A stretch of 64,000 bases of DNA from Paraburkholderia lacunae (GTDB lineage Bacteria; Pseudomonadota; Gammaproteobacteria; Burkholderiales; Burkholderiaceae), in contig NZ_QHKS01000008.1 in the NCBI RefSeq assembly GCF_003353175.1, positions 124,001-188,000 of the forward strand, written 5' to 3'. Under the pieces are notes generated by a model that ran no database searches, was not told the DNA's origin, and saw only the letters and a program-made list of their open reading frames with translations. This document shows, one piece after another, positions 17,809 through 26,628 of the stretch. The translations under genes and the position numbers were made by a program. Positions within the stretch are counted from its first letter, which is position 1. Every line of letters starts with the position of its first letter.

Positions 17809-18070
17809 TCCTGGAAATCCTCACCTTATTGCGTCGTCGCGGTGTCGTCGCGCTTGAAGTGGATATCCCTCGCCTCCTGGAATGACTCACCTTTGCGAGC
17901 CATCTCCTGGAACTCCTCACCTTGACGTGTCTTTTCGCCTTTCAAGGGTGATGTTCAGCTCCTGGAACGACTCACTTCTCGACGATACAGCGTCGTCTCC
18001 TGGAATTCCTCACCATCCTGGAACGGCTCACCTCTCGCTGATATCGCACCGTCTCCTGGAATTCCTCACC
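17809..18070 (+). repeat. Variant iteron cluster C, seven sites
   Basis: Seven 17-bp sites of the form TCCTGGAANNNCTCACC start at 17809, 17875, 17905, 17960 (ends CTCACT), 17998, 18016 and 18054. They keep the CTCACC half and orientation of the other left-side iterons, but the second half is CCTGGAA instead of CCCGAA. They fill the gap between the lipoprotein and ykgJ-like genes. Spacings are 66, 30, 55, 38, 18 and 38 bases. A weak CTATCCACC DnaA-like box follows at 18091. This looks like a separately evolved sub-family of sites. Confidence 0.82.
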
Positions 18071-18255
18071 ATCCCTCTTTCGCGAACGTCCTATCCACCG
18101 CCAGAAAAATTAATCTCCTAACCCAGTGTAAGAATCGCGCCTCTGCTCCGACTAAGTCGAACGCTGTGTCTGATGGCGATAGCTCAACAATCTCCAGGCT
18201 ATCGCCACAAAAGCAGACACAACCGGATGGCCCAAAAGGCAAAGGAGCTTGACGA

Positions 18256-19059
18256 ATGAATATCGACTTCGGCTGCACCATGTGCGGCAAATGTTGTCAC
18301 GACCTTCGACTACCGTTGACGGTAGCTGAAGCTATCACCTGGCTAAAGCGCGGTCACCAGGTTCAGTTATTCCTCGAGGCTATCCCGTGGCCCGAAGAGC
18401 CCGCCCACGATAACCTGATCGCGACACACAAACGGCGGCGCTCGTTTCCCGCCTTAAGCGGTTCTCTGCCTATCCGGGTCGTGGCGGTGATTGTCGCCGC
18501 GTTTGATGGCCCGTGTCCGAACCTCGGAGAAGATATGCAGTGCAGCGCTTACGAAAGCCGCCCGCTGGTATGCCGCGTCTATCCGGCGGAGATTAACCCA
18601 TTCATTCCTTTGAGCCCGGACCAGAAGGCGTGTCCGCCCGAAGCGTGGATGCACGGCACCTCACCGCTACTTAGACAGGGACAAATCGTCGATGCGCAAA
18701 TCGCAGCGTTGATCGCAGAGTCACGCAACACCGATGCTGCCGAAGTCGATGTAAAGGCCGCTCTCTGCGAGACACTCGGAATCGCCACCGCGGCGCTTGG
18801 CAACGAAGGCTTTGTCGTGCACTCGCCAGACGCATCCGCTCTGTTGAGCGCTCTCGAATCGGCCCGGGCGACTGTCGCGCCAATGCGCTCAGCGTCATGG
18901 CGATTCGTGTCGAATAGAAGCGCGACCGTCGACGCGCTACGTTCTGTCGATGCGGTCGCGTCGGAGACGTCGGCGTGGGAAACGGAATCGGCCGAATTCC
19001 TGGGCTTTTTTGCAGACGACTTGATGGGAAGCGCCGGGCATGTCAGTTTGCCGAACTGA
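18256..19059 (+). CDS. YkgJ-family cysteine-cluster protein
   Basis: A 267-residue protein. The N-terminal ~140 residues carry the YkgJ cysteine cluster, usually thought to bind zinc or an iron-sulfur centre: CTMCGKCCHDLRLP, then GPCPNLGEDMQCSAYESRPLVCRVYP. The C-terminal half is Ala/Ser-rich, has no known domain and is longer than in small YkgJ proteins. GGAG at 18243 is a fair ribosome-binding site for the ATG at 18256. The variant iteron cluster lies 186 bases upstream, so initiator binding could influence transcription. The function of the family is not firmly known. Confidence 0.85.
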   Translation: MNIDFGCTMCGKCCHDLRLPLTVAEAITWLKRGHQVQLFLEAIPWPEEPAHDNLIATHKRRRSFPALSGSLPIRVVAVIVAAFDGPCPNLGEDMQCSAYESRPLVCRVYPAEINPFIPLSPDQKACPPEAWMHGTSPLLRQGQIVDAQIAALIAESRNTDAAEVDVKAALCETLGIATAALGNEGFVVHSPDASALLSALESARATVAPMRSASWRFVSNRSATVDALRSVDAVASETSAWETESAEFLGFFADDLMGSAGHVSLPN

Positions 19060-19146
19060 AGACCCAGATGGAAAGTCGCCACTTTTTTGTCACAAAAACT
19101 GTCGTTTGAAAAAGTCGCGGCCTATTTGTGAATTGAGAACAGCCAC

Positions 19147-19665
19147 CTAAAACTTCACCTTCGCTTGAAACCCGATCGTGAACGGAAGATGGTCCGAAGG
19201 AATCGGCGGAATCACGATGAAGTTCGCCCCAACGCGTTTGTATTCGACCATCACGATCGGCGCAACCACGGGTCCGATCGTATGATCGCGACCCAGGCCC
19301 CAGTTGCCGTAGTTGTAGCCCGAGATGATCCCGCCGATCGCCGCAATCCGGACGATGCCCCAGCGCGCGAAGTCCGGCGACCAGACGCCGCCGCCATAGT
19401 ACGAAGGCCGCCGCAGCGAATTGCGAAAGCCGCCGGCGGTCAGCGCCCATCGGTTGTTGAGCCAGCATTCGACGCCAAGCCCTGGATTGAACGCTTCGAA
19501 ATGGGTGTTCGGGTCGGGGTTGATGTGATACGAACCGAGCATCAGGTCGCCCCATATGCCGCCCTCGCACCAGTTGCCCCCATGCGCTGCGGACACCGCC
19601 GCAAAACTCGCGACGAGCGCCACGGCGGTGCGCCGGACATTCCTCTTTATCTGCCGAAATTGCAT
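19147..19665 (-). CDS. Exported barrel-like protein of unknown function
   Basis: A 172-residue protein with a signal peptide (residues 1-28, cleavage near SAAHG). The mature part has alternating aromatic/Gly stretches: WCEGGIWGDLMLGSYHINPD, WALTAGGFRNSLRRPSYYGG, IIGGYN-type turns, and a C-terminal Phe (FQAKVKF). This fits a small outer-membrane beta-barrel. I do not recognise a named family. It has a single-gene context, convergent with ykgJ; the gene 215 bases upstream faces the same way. Confidence 0.7.
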   Translation of the reverse strand: MQFRQIKRNVRRTAVALVASFAAVSAAHGGNWCEGGIWGDLMLGSYHINPDPNTHFEAFNPGLGVECWLNNRWALTAGGFRNSLRRPSYYGGGVWSPDFARWGIVRIAAIGGIISGYNYGNWGLGRDHTIGPVVAPIVMVEYKRVGANFIVIPPIPSDHLPFTIGFQAKVKF

Positions 19666-19879
19666 GTGTTCTCCGTCACCGGTCGAGCGCCGGTGTCATC
19701 CGCGTTCTGGGTATTCTTTTGCTTGCCGTCCGTCGCGCACTGTACCTCAACCCGCTTACGCGAAGTGGAGGACACGCTCGGGCGCCCGGGCACGGCACGT
19801 GCCCCGCGGCGCAAACACAACAATAACGGAGAACCGATGGCAGAGCGGTGAACGCACGGCCCGCGTTCACCTCGCGGGT

Positions 19880-20359
19880 TCAGAGCCCGAGGTCGGAGAG
19901 GCCGGGATGATCGTCGGGACGGCGGCCCAGGGGCCAGTGATACAAACGGTCGGATGCGCGGATCGGCAAATCGTTGATGCTCGCATGACGGCGCGCCATC
20001 AGCCCATGTTCGTCGAATTCCCAGTTTTCGTTGCCGTAAGAACGGAACCAGTTGTTCGAATCGTCATGCCATTCGTACGCGAAGCGCACCGCTATGCGGT
20101 TATCGGTAAACGCCCATAGCTCCTTGATCAACCGATAGTCGAGCTCCTTCGCCCATTTTCGGCGCAGCAGTCCGACGATCTCCGCGCGGCCGTGCGTGAA
20201 CTCGGCGCGGTTGCGCCACACGCTGTCGGGCGTGTAGGCGAGCGACACGCGCTCGGGGTCGCGGGTATTCCAGCCGTCTTCCGCGGCGCGTACTTTCTGG
20301 ATCGCACTTTCGCGCGTGAACGGTGGCAGCGGCGGGCGGGTTTCGATCGGGTCGGCCAT
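19880..20359 (-). CDS. NTF2-like protein (DUF1348/SnoaL group)
   Basis: A 159-residue protein matching the DUF1348 group of the NTF2/SnoaL fold. Hallmarks are [33 protein letters not shown]-like [16 protein letters not shown], and [24 protein letters not shown], then [14 protein letters not shown]. The fold makes a cone-shaped pocket used for catalysis or ligand binding; no substrate is known. It lies 13 bases after a TetR-type regulator gene on the same strand and is probably co-transcribed with it. Confidence 0.87.
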   Translation of the reverse strand: MADPIETRPPLPPFTRESAIQKVRAAEDGWNTRDPERVSLAYTPDSVWRNRAEFTHGRAEIVGLLRRKWAKELDYRLIKELWAFTDNRIAVRFAYEWHDDSNNWFRSYGNENWEFDEHGLMARRHASINDLPIRASDRLYHWPLGRRPDDHPGLSDLGL

Positions 20360-20372
20360 GACGGCTCCTCAG

Positions 20373-21029
20373 TCAGGTTGCGGTTCGCCGGGATGGCGAG
20401 CGGTTGTTGGCAGATCTGCCAGCGGGTTCGATGTCGAGCAACGCTTCGGCTGCGGCGCGCGCGTCGAGCGCGGCGTCGGACTCGCCGCTCACCAGCGCGA
20501 CGGCAATCGCGCCATCAAGCAAGACCAGCCATTGGCGCGACAGTCGCGCGGCGCGGCGACCGTCAATGCCGGACTCCAACGCGTATTCATCGCACTGCGT
20601 TCGCACGAAGGCCAACAGGCGTTCCTTGTGCTCACGCGCGACGATCCGGATCGGATCGTCCGCGGAGGCGATCTCGCCGGCCGCGTTCAGAAACGCACAG
20701 CCGTGAAAATCCTCCGACGCGAACCATTCGCGCAGCACGTCGAACATGCCGAGCAGGCGTTTGCGCGCGGTCTTGCCATGCCGCTGCGTGCCCGCGATGA
20801 ACCAGTTCATCCAGCGTTCGTCACGCCGTTCCAGCGCTGCGGCGACGAGTGCATCTTTCGATTCGAAATGCGTGTAGAAGCTTTTGCGCGCGGTGCCGGA
20901 CTGCTTGACGATCGCGTCCACGCCGGTTGCATGAATGCCGCCCGCGTAAATCAATGCTTCGGCAGCATCGAGCAGCCGTTCGCGCGCACTGCCCGGCAGC
21001 AGGGATTCAGTTTCAGTTTGCGTAGCCAT
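20373..21029 (-). CDS. TetR/AcrR-family transcriptional regulator
   Basis: A 218-residue repressor. The N-terminal helix-turn-helix is clear: ARERLLDAAEALIYAGGIHATGVDAIVKQ, then GTARKSFYTHFESKDALVAA. The remainder is a helical ligand-binding domain. It is first in a two-gene unit with the DUF1348 gene and divergent from the yceI-like gene at 21150. The 120-base gap contains TAGAACGATCATTCT-like dyad sequence that could be its operator. Confidence 0.9.
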   Translation of the reverse strand: MATQTETESLLPGSARERLLDAAEALIYAGGIHATGVDAIVKQSGTARKSFYTHFESKDALVAAALERRDERWMNWFIAGTQRHGKTARKRLLGMFDVLREWFASEDFHGCAFLNAAGEIASADDPIRIVAREHKERLLAFVRTQCDEYALESGIDGRRAARLSRQWLVLLDGAIAVALVSGESDAALDARAAAEALLDIEPAGRSANNRSPSRRTAT

Positions 21030-21149
21030 GCACGGATGGTAGAACGATCATTCTCCTACGTCAAGTTTCCACGTGCGTTTGCGCGCTTTTTGCGGTCTGA
21101 GTACGCTAACTGCTATCGTGATGACGATTGGCTAACCGGGACGAACCTC

Positions 21150-21800
21150 ATGAACAGCTCCACTGTCCGCGCAACATTGATGCGCGCGTTGCTCAGCGCA
21201 ACACTGCTGGCACCGATGGCCTGTACGCCGCTGCAAGTGCTCACGCACACGGTCAGCCAGAGCGAGGCGCGGGTGCCGGCTGGCCGCTACGAACTCGATC
21301 GGGACCATTGCAGCATTACCTTCGACGTCGATCACCTAAAGTATTCGCGCTTCACGATGCGTTTCGATCGCAGGCAGGGTCAACTCGACTGGAATGAAGG
21401 CGGTCTGGACAAAAGTGCGGTAACCGTGACGATCGACGCGGCGAGCGTCGACACGAATGTGCCGGTGCTCGACAAGATGGTGACAAGCGCCAGCATGCTC
21501 GACGTGGCGCGCTTTCCGCAGTTGCGTTTTGTCAGCACGCACTTCGAGCGTACCGGCGAATCGCGCGGCACGCTGACCGGCAATCTGACGATTCGCGACG
21601 TCACGCAACCGGTCACGCTGGACGTGACCTTCAACGGTTTCGCGCCCGATCCGCTAACGAAAAAAGACACGCTCGGTTTTTCCGCAGACGGCCATTTCAG
21701 CCGCGCGAAGTTCGGTCTGTCGACGTGGTATCCGGCCGTCGGCGACGATATCCATGTGCGCATTCAGGCCGAGTTCGGTAAAACGCCCGCAGGCGCATGA
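21150..21800 (+). CDS. YceI-family periplasmic lipid-binding-type protein
   Basis: A 216-residue protein. The N-terminus is a signal peptide of lipoprotein character (ALLSATLLAPMAC, a possible lipobox ending at Cys23). The rest is the YceI lipocalin-like barrel, starting AGRYELDRDHCSITFDVDHLKYSRFTMRF and ending HFSRAKFGLSTWYPAVGDDIHVRIQAEF. YceI proteins bind isoprenoid-chain lipids in the periplasm. I chose the ATG at 21150; the frame is open for 278 codons upstream but only as a shadow of the TetR gene. It is probably controlled by the divergent TetR protein. Confidence 0.88.
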   Translation: MNSSTVRATLMRALLSATLLAPMACTPLQVLTHTVSQSEARVPAGRYELDRDHCSITFDVDHLKYSRFTMRFDRRQGQLDWNEGGLDKSAVTVTIDAASVDTNVPVLDKMVTSASMLDVARFPQLRFVSTHFERTGESRGTLTGNLTIRDVTQPVTLDVTFNGFAPDPLTKKDTLGFSADGHFSRAKFGLSTWYPAVGDDIHVRIQAEFGKTPAGA

Positions 21801-21869
21801 GCGCGGTGCGGGCGTTTCATCTGGACTGCTGCGGTTGGGCGGCGTCGTTGTTTTAGCTTAGGTGGCAGT

Positions 21870-22901
21870 TCACGCAGCGGTCCAGTCGAGAATCACCTTG
21901 CCGCTCTCTCCCGAGAGCATCGTGGCGAACGCCTGTTGATAATCGTCGACCTTGAAATGGTGCGTGAGGATCGGCGACAGGTCCAGCCCGCTTTGCAGCA
22001 TCGCCACCATCTTGTACCAGGTTTCAAACATCTCGCGGCCATAAATGCCCTTGATTTCGAGACCTTTGAAGATCACCTGGGTCCAGTCGATCGCGGTTTG
22101 CGCCGGCGGAATGCCGAGCAACGCGATCTTGCCACCGTGGTTCATCACTTCGAGCATGCTGGTAAAGGCGCTTGGCACCCCTGACATTTCCAGCCCCACG
22201 TCAAAACCTTCGGTCATGTGCAAATCGGCCATCACGTCGCGCAGCGATTCGCGCGATACGTTCACCGCACGCGTGGCACCCATTTTGCGCGCGAGGTCGA
22301 GCCGGTAGTCGTTGACGTCGGTAATCACAACGTTGCGCGCGCCCACGTGTTTTGCGATCGCCACCGCCATGATGCCGATCGGCCCCGCGCCGGTAATCAG
22401 CACGTCTTCGCCCACCAGGTTGAATGACAGCGCCGTATGCGTGGCGTTGCCGAATGGATCGAAGATCGCGGCGAGGTCGTCGGAAATCTCAGGCGGAATC
22501 TTGAACGCGTTGAAGGCGGGAATCACCAGATACTCGGCGAACGCGCCTTCCCGATTCACGCCGACGCCCACCGTGTTGCGGCATAGATGCCGGCGCCCCG
22601 CGCGACAGTTACGACAGAACCCGCAGGTGATATGTCCTTCACCCGACACACGGTCGCCGATCGCAAAGCCGCGCACTTCCTGGCCCATTTCGACAATTTC
22701 GCCGACGTATTCATGGCCGACGTGCATCGGTACCGGAATCGTTTTTTGCGCCCAGTCGTCCCATTTCCAGATGTGGATATCGGTGCCGCAAATCGCGGTG
22801 CGTGTGATGCGGATCATCACGTCGTTGTGGCCAACTTCGGGTTTCTCGACGTCCGTGAGCGTGAGGCCCGGTGCGCGTTCGAGTTTTGCCAATGCTTTCA
22901 T
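21870..22901 (-). CDS. tdh: L-threonine 3-dehydrogenase
   Basis: A 343-residue zinc alcohol-dehydrogenase-family enzyme that oxidises L-threonine to 2-amino-3-ketobutyrate with NAD+. The catalytic zinc ligands lie in [16 protein letters not shown] and [13 protein letters not shown]. The structural zinc loop is [15 protein letters not shown], and the Rossmann motif is [15 protein letters not shown]. The length matches E. coli Tdh (341). It follows kbl by 13 bases, so the two form a kbl-tdh threonine-degradation operon that yields glycine and acetyl-CoA. The ATG at 22901 was chosen by alignment to MKALAKLE. Confidence 0.95.
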   Translation of the reverse strand: MKALAKLERAPGLTLTDVEKPEVGHNDVMIRITRTAICGTDIHIWKWDDWAQKTIPVPMHVGHEYVGEIVEMGQEVRGFAIGDRVSGEGHITCGFCRNCRAGRRHLCRNTVGVGVNREGAFAEYLVIPAFNAFKIPPEISDDLAAIFDPFGNATHTALSFNLVGEDVLITGAGPIGIMAVAIAKHVGARNVVITDVNDYRLDLARKMGATRAVNVSRESLRDVMADLHMTEGFDVGLEMSGVPSAFTSMLEVMNHGGKIALLGIPPAQTAIDWTQVIFKGLEIKGIYGREMFETWYKMVAMLQSGLDLSPILTHHFKVDDYQQAFATMLSGESGKVILDWTAA

Positions 22902-22914
22902 GTGCGCCTCCGCT

Positions 22915-24114
22915 TCAGATAATGCCGAGTTGACGGCCGACGCGCGCGAATGCATCCACGGCGCGGTCGATCTGTTCGGGTGTGTGCGCGGCGCTCATCT
23001 GCGTGCGGATGCGCGCGCGGCCTTTCGGCACCACCGGAAACGAGAAGCCGATCACGTAGACACCTTCCTTCAACAACGCATCGGCCATGTTCGACGCGAG
23101 TTGCGCGTCACCGAGCATGACCGGAATGATCGGATGTTCGCCCGGTACGAGCGTGAAACCGAGCGCGCTCATCGCGCGGCGAAAATGTGCGCCGTTGTCG
23201 CGCACGCGTGCTCGCAGTTGCGCGCCTTCGTCGCTCGCCAGCAATTCGAGTACTTTCAGCGATGCGGCGGCGATGCTCGGCGTCAGCGTGTTCGAGAACA
23301 GATAGGGACGCGAGCGTTGGCGCAGCAAATCGACAACTTCCTGGCGTGCGGCGACATAGCCGCCCGATGCGCCGCCCAGCGCTTTGCCGAGCGTACCGGT
23401 AATGATGTCGACACGCGCAAGCACGCCGCAATGTTCCGGCGTACCGCGCCCGTGTTCGCCGACAAAGCCGACTGCGTGCGAGTCGTCGACCATGACCAGC
23501 GCGCCGTAGCGGTCGGCGAGATCGCAGATACCCGCGAGGTCGGCGATGATGCCGTCCATCGAAAACACGCCGTCGGTCGCGATCAGCTTGAAGCGGGCAC
23601 CGGCGGCGTCGGCTTCCTGCAGTTTTGCTTCGAGATCGGCGAGATTGTTGTTCTTGTAGCGAAAGCGCTTCGCTTTGGAGAGCCGCACGCCGTCGATAAT
23701 GCTGGCGTGATTCAACTCGTCGCTGATGATCGCGTCGGATTCGTCGAGCAGCGTTTCGAACAGGCCGCCATTCGCATCGAAACAACTCGAATAGAGGATG
23801 CAGTCGTCAGTTTGCAGGAACGCCGCGAGCGCTTTTTCGAGTTCCTTGTGCACGGTCTGCGTGCCGCAAATGAAGCGCACCGACGCCATGCCGAAGCCGT
23901 CTTTGTCCAACCCCTCTTTGGCGGCCTCGATCAGGCGTTCGTCATTGGCGAGGCCCAGATAGTTGTTCGCGCAGAAATTCAGCACGTCGGCGCCATTCGC
24001 GAGACGGACGTCGGCCGACTGCGGACTCGCGATCACGCGCTCGCTCTTGTAAAAACCGTCTGCGCGGATCTGCTCGAGGGTGCCGCGCAGATGGGCGAGG
24101 TAAAGGTCACGCAT
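22915..24114 (-). CDS. kbl: 2-amino-3-ketobutyrate CoA ligase (glycine C-acetyltransferase)
   Basis: A 399-residue PLP enzyme of the alpha-oxoamine synthase family, which splits 2-amino-3-ketobutyrate with CoA into glycine and acetyl-CoA. The PLP lysine is in [18 protein letters not shown]. Other marks are [15 protein letters not shown] and [21 protein letters not shown]. The ATG at 24114 has AGGAG upstream and gives the E. coli length (398); an upstream extension of 46 residues is unlike the family. It is first gene of kbl-tdh and divergent from the cupin-XRE regulator. Confidence 0.95.
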   Translation of the reverse strand: MRDLYLAHLRGTLEQIRADGFYKSERVIASPQSADVRLANGADVLNFCANNYLGLANDERLIEAAKEGLDKDGFGMASVRFICGTQTVHKELEKALAAFLQTDDCILYSSCFDANGGLFETLLDESDAIISDELNHASIIDGVRLSKAKRFRYKNNNLADLEAKLQEADAAGARFKLIATDGVFSMDGIIADLAGICDLADRYGALVMVDDSHAVGFVGEHGRGTPEHCGVLARVDIITGTLGKALGGASGGYVAARQEVVDLLRQRSRPYLFSNTLTPSIAAASLKVLELLASDEGAQLRARVRDNGAHFRRAMSALGFTLVPGEHPIIPVMLGDAQLASNMADALLKEGVYVIGFSFPVVPKGRARIRTQMSAAHTPEQIDRAVDAFARVGRQLGII

Positions 24115-24237
24115 GAAGCAGGCTCCTGAAAGGGTGGTAGCGCCCGCGGCGAGCATCTCCGGCACTTGCGGCCACGGACGGCCTGTTATAGTCGGTGTCA
24201 GTTTTATCGGATATTTTCGTTTTTTCGAACTAAAATC

Positions 24238-24247
24238 CGGTATACCG
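24238..24247. promoter_or_regulatory. Palindrome in the kbl / XRE divergent promoter region
   Basis: The perfect 10-bp palindrome CGGTATACCG lies 27 bases before the XRE-regulator start and 124 bases before kbl. A related AT-rich stretch (TCGGATATTTTCG) lies about 20 bases upstream. The whole gap 24180-24260 is distinctly AT-rich. It is a likely operator for the cupin-XRE protein, inferred from position and symmetry only. Confidence 0.45.
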
Positions 24248-24273
24248 AACAACTCTAAACGATAGGTCAGTAA

Positions 24274-24912
24274 ATGGCAAGCTCGGGGACCCGCCGCGCC
24301 GCAGTCAAGCCCGCACCCAGCGCGACACCCACTTCAGGCTCGGCCTCGGTCGCGGCGATCGCAGCGCCGCCGCGCGTCGGCGAGCAGATTCAGCGTTTGC
24401 GCGCCGAACGGCGCATGACGCTCGACGACTTGTCGCGCGCGGCCGGCGTGTCGAAATCGATGCTATCGGAAATCGAGCGCGACAAGGCGAATCCGACGAT
24501 TGCGGTCGCCTGGCGCCTGACTAACGCACTCGGTGTCAGTCTCGATTCACTGTTCGCGCCGCAAAAGACGCCGGAGGGGATCGCCGTGTCCGGCCCGCAT
24601 GACATTCCCACTTTGAGCGGGCACGACGCAAAGTATCAGCTGCGCGTGTGGGGGCCGATCGAGTTGGCCGGCAAATTCGAGTGGTACGAGCTGACGCTGC
24701 AGGCGGGCGGGGCGCTGGTGTCGAACGCGCACGAACCGGGTACGCGCGAGCATCTGACCGTGCTGCAGGGATCGATCGAAATCGAGGCGGCCGGCGCGAC
24801 GAAACGGCTGAAGGCGGCGGACACGGCGCGCTACGTCGCCGACGAGCCGCACGCGATTCGCAACGCCGGCAAAGGCGAGGCGAAAGCGCTGCTAGTGGTG
24901 ATCCACGGCTGA
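24274..24912 (+). CDS. XRE-family regulator with C-terminal cupin domain
   Basis: A 212-residue regulator. After a low-complexity first 30 residues comes an XRE helix-turn-helix ([20 protein letters not shown], then [25 protein letters not shown]). The C-terminal ~80 residues are a cupin ([20 protein letters not shown], then [22 protein letters not shown]). Proteins of this type often sense small metabolites and repress a neighbouring catabolic operon. Here that operon would be kbl-tdh, so threonine or glycine status is a plausible signal. No gene symbol can be given safely. Confidence 0.9.
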   Translation: MASSGTRRAAVKPAPSATPTSGSASVAAIAAPPRVGEQIQRLRAERRMTLDDLSRAAGVSKSMLSEIERDKANPTIAVAWRLTNALGVSLDSLFAPQKTPEGIAVSGPHDIPTLSGHDAKYQLRVWGPIELAGKFEWYELTLQAGGALVSNAHEPGTREHLTVLQGSIEIEAAGATKRLKAADTARYVADEPHAIRNAGKGEAKALLVVIHG

Positions 24913-24973
24913 GCGCCGGGCGCACCATTGCTGGCGGTTGGCGGAATTGGCCATTCGGTCGAGGTTGCGCGCG

Positions 24974-24995
24974 ACACTGTATATTTGTACAGTGT
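24974..24995. promoter_or_regulatory. LexA (SOS) box candidate
   Basis: CTGTATATTTGTACAG (24977-24992) matches the CTG-N10-CAG SOS-box rule and the AT-rich spacer of the E. coli type used by beta-proteobacteria. With flanks, the dyad arms are ACACTGTA and TACAGTGT around six bases. It lies 25 bases before the ATG of the gene at 25018, where LexA would block transcription. Confidence 0.75.
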
Positions 24996-25017
24996 AGGGC
25001 ATCGATTGGAGCCGATA

Positions 25018-25416
25018 ATGAACGACCTCACCACCGGCCATGCCGACCATGATCTGGCAGCGCTGCGCTTTCAAACTGCGGCGCGCGACCTCGAACATAT
25101 CGTGCGCAATATTGCCGCGCGCTACATCGTGCAGCAGGTGCCGCTCACGTGGCGGTTGCTGCACGCGATCGAAGCTGAGGCGTTGGCGGATCTCGGCTTT
25201 GCCAGCCGCCATGACGCATTGATGCTGGGCTTGTTTCAACGGCCGTCCGACTTGCCGTATCCCGAGACGGACGAGGCGGTGGACTTCGGTATGTCGACTG
25301 CATTGCCGGCGGTGTTTGCGTTTGCGGTGTCGGCATATGAAGAGGCGTCACGGCGCGCCGCAGAAGCGGTTTCCGACGGTTCTTCGTCCAAACGGGCAAG
25401 GGCGTGGGGCGGCTGA
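25018..25416 (+). CDS. Unknown protein behind a LexA-like box
   Basis: A 132-residue soluble protein, not recognised. It begins MNDLTTGHADHDLAALRFQTAAR and is mostly helical, with a Ser/Arg/Gly-rich tail (SSSKRARAWGG). The ATG at 25018 was chosen because the SOS-type box and a start-proximal GGAG (about 25008) lie immediately upstream. It is 56 bases before the recombinase-like gene on the same strand, so both may be one SOS-inducible unit. Its position next to the origin suggests a role in replication control or damage response, which is inference. Confidence 0.7.
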   Translation: MNDLTTGHADHDLAALRFQTAARDLEHIVRNIAARYIVQQVPLTWRLLHAIEAEALADLGFASRHDALMLGLFQRPSDLPYPETDEAVDFGMSTALPAVFAFAVSAYEEASRRAAEAVSDGSSSKRARAWGG

Positions 25417-25472
25417 ACTGTATTTTCATCAGTTGCGACCTACAATGTGCGCAACTAACGGAAAGATAGCCT

Positions 25473-26555
25473 ATGTCGCCTCCTCATCTGTCCGACCCAG
25501 CCGAGCGCCCGTTGCCATCTACTGATCTCTTCGATCAGGAACGCGAAGACTGGCGCCGCGACCCGCAAATAGCCTTTGACGCCTGGCTCGCCAAACAGCA
25601 TTTCAGGCGTTCGTCCGCGGAAGTCTATCAAGCGCAATGGGGGTCGTTCCTCGATTGGCTTGCGCTTCGCCACAAGAGCCTCGTCACAGTCGACACGCAG
25701 ACGATCGCCGAGTTCGTTGCCGGGCTGGCGATAAAAAAAACACAACGGGTCAGGTATTTACGCCTTATTGAACGGGTGCTGGACCACGTTCGCGAGGTCG
25801 AGTCCGCGTCGACCAATCCTGCACGCTTCATCGCTCAAGACGGTGAAGCCGCGTGGCGAAATGCGCGCGATAACGAGCCAACCGGTTTTCTCAGCCATCC
25901 TGAACGTGCCGCACTGATCGCGCATCTGTTTTCGCCTTTGACCGCTTTGTCCGCTGCACAACGCTGGAGAGAGCGGCGCGATCGTGCGTTGATTGCGGTA
26001 TTTCTCGGTGGCGGATTGAAGACGGGCGAAGCCGCTGCATTAACGATTAGTTGCGTGAGTGCGGGTTCGCCGTGGGTCACGATCGAGTCGGCGAATCCGA
26101 CGCTGACGCGCCGTACCCGGCTTGCGCCGTTCGCGGTTGCAATCCTCGACGCATGGCTCGCTGAGCGGCGGCTCTCTGACCTGGCCGGCAACCTGGTTTT
26201 TCCCGCTTCACCTTCAGGACGGCCGATGCATAAGGCAACAATGTTGCGCGCAGTCGACGCGCTGATCGACGCCGCCGGAATCGCCGCGTCCAGAACATCG
26301 CGCGCGAGTCCGCAAACGTTGCGCAATACCTTCGCTGCGGATCTGTTCGAAAGCGGTGTCGAAGCTGAGTTGGTCGGGCAATGGCTGGGATTTGTACAGG
26401 CGGTGTCTGCGAACCGGTTGTATCGCGCTTGGCAGACATGGGCGGATCAGCAGGATCCACCCGTCACCGACGCGCCGGATCCTGCCGCGCCGCCACTATC
26501 CGCACCTAGGCAGGACGGGCGTTCGACGAGGAAAGCAGGAGCAGGTGAGTCCTGA
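25473..26555 (+). CDS. Tyrosine-recombinase-like protein with altered active site
   Basis: A 360-residue protein. Residues 30-110 look like a SAM-like core-binding domain (FDAWLAKQHFRRSSAEVYQA). Residues 140-320 look like the catalytic fold. Compared with XerD boxes, the first Arg is Lys183 (GGGLKTGEAAAL), the box II His is Gln281 (SPQTLRNTF, with Arg284 kept), the second His is Phe307 (QWLGFVQ), and the Tyr is probably Tyr317 (ANRLYRAW). Catalysis is therefore doubtful. Its stop codon lies inside an iteron (26550-26566). A DNA-binding or structural role at the origin is possible. Confidence 0.82.
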   Translation: MSPPHLSDPAERPLPSTDLFDQEREDWRRDPQIAFDAWLAKQHFRRSSAEVYQAQWGSFLDWLALRHKSLVTVDTQTIAEFVAGLAIKKTQRVRYLRLIERVLDHVREVESASTNPARFIAQDGEAAWRNARDNEPTGFLSHPERAALIAHLFSPLTALSAAQRWRERRDRALIAVFLGGGLKTGEAAALTISCVSAGSPWVTIESANPTLTRRTRLAPFAVAILDAWLAERRLSDLAGNLVFPASPSGRPMHKATMLRAVDALIDAAGIAASRTSRASPQTLRNTFAADLFESGVEAELVGQWLGFVQAVSANRLYRAWQTWADQQDPPVTDAPDPAAPPLSAPRQDGRSTRKAGAGES

Positions 26556-26608
26556 AAATCCTCACGTCCGAGGTCCCGAATTTCCTCACCTTTGGCAATT
26601 TATCCACT
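26550..26608 (+). repeat. Iteron pair D with adjacent DnaA-like box
   Basis: Sites TCCTGAAAATCCTCACG (26550-26566) and TCCCGAATTTCCTCACC (26574-26590) are the left-oriented iterons closest to the origin. The first contains the stop codon of the recombinase-like gene. Ten bases after the second is TTATCCACT (26600-26608), one mismatch from the DnaA consensus TTATCCACA. This is the last left-oriented group before the polarity switch. Confidence 0.8.
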
Positions 26609-26628
26609 ATTGCACCCGCGTCGAACCG

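Noticed and set aside
17703..17885. 60-codon frame through the variant iterons
   Set aside because: Its residues follow from the repeated CTGGAA...CTCACC units; chance frame in a repeat region.
19780..19806. GC-rich hairpin GGGCAC...GTGCCC after the barrel-like gene's upstream end
   Set aside because: No T-run on either side and no gene stop placed for it; not called a terminator.
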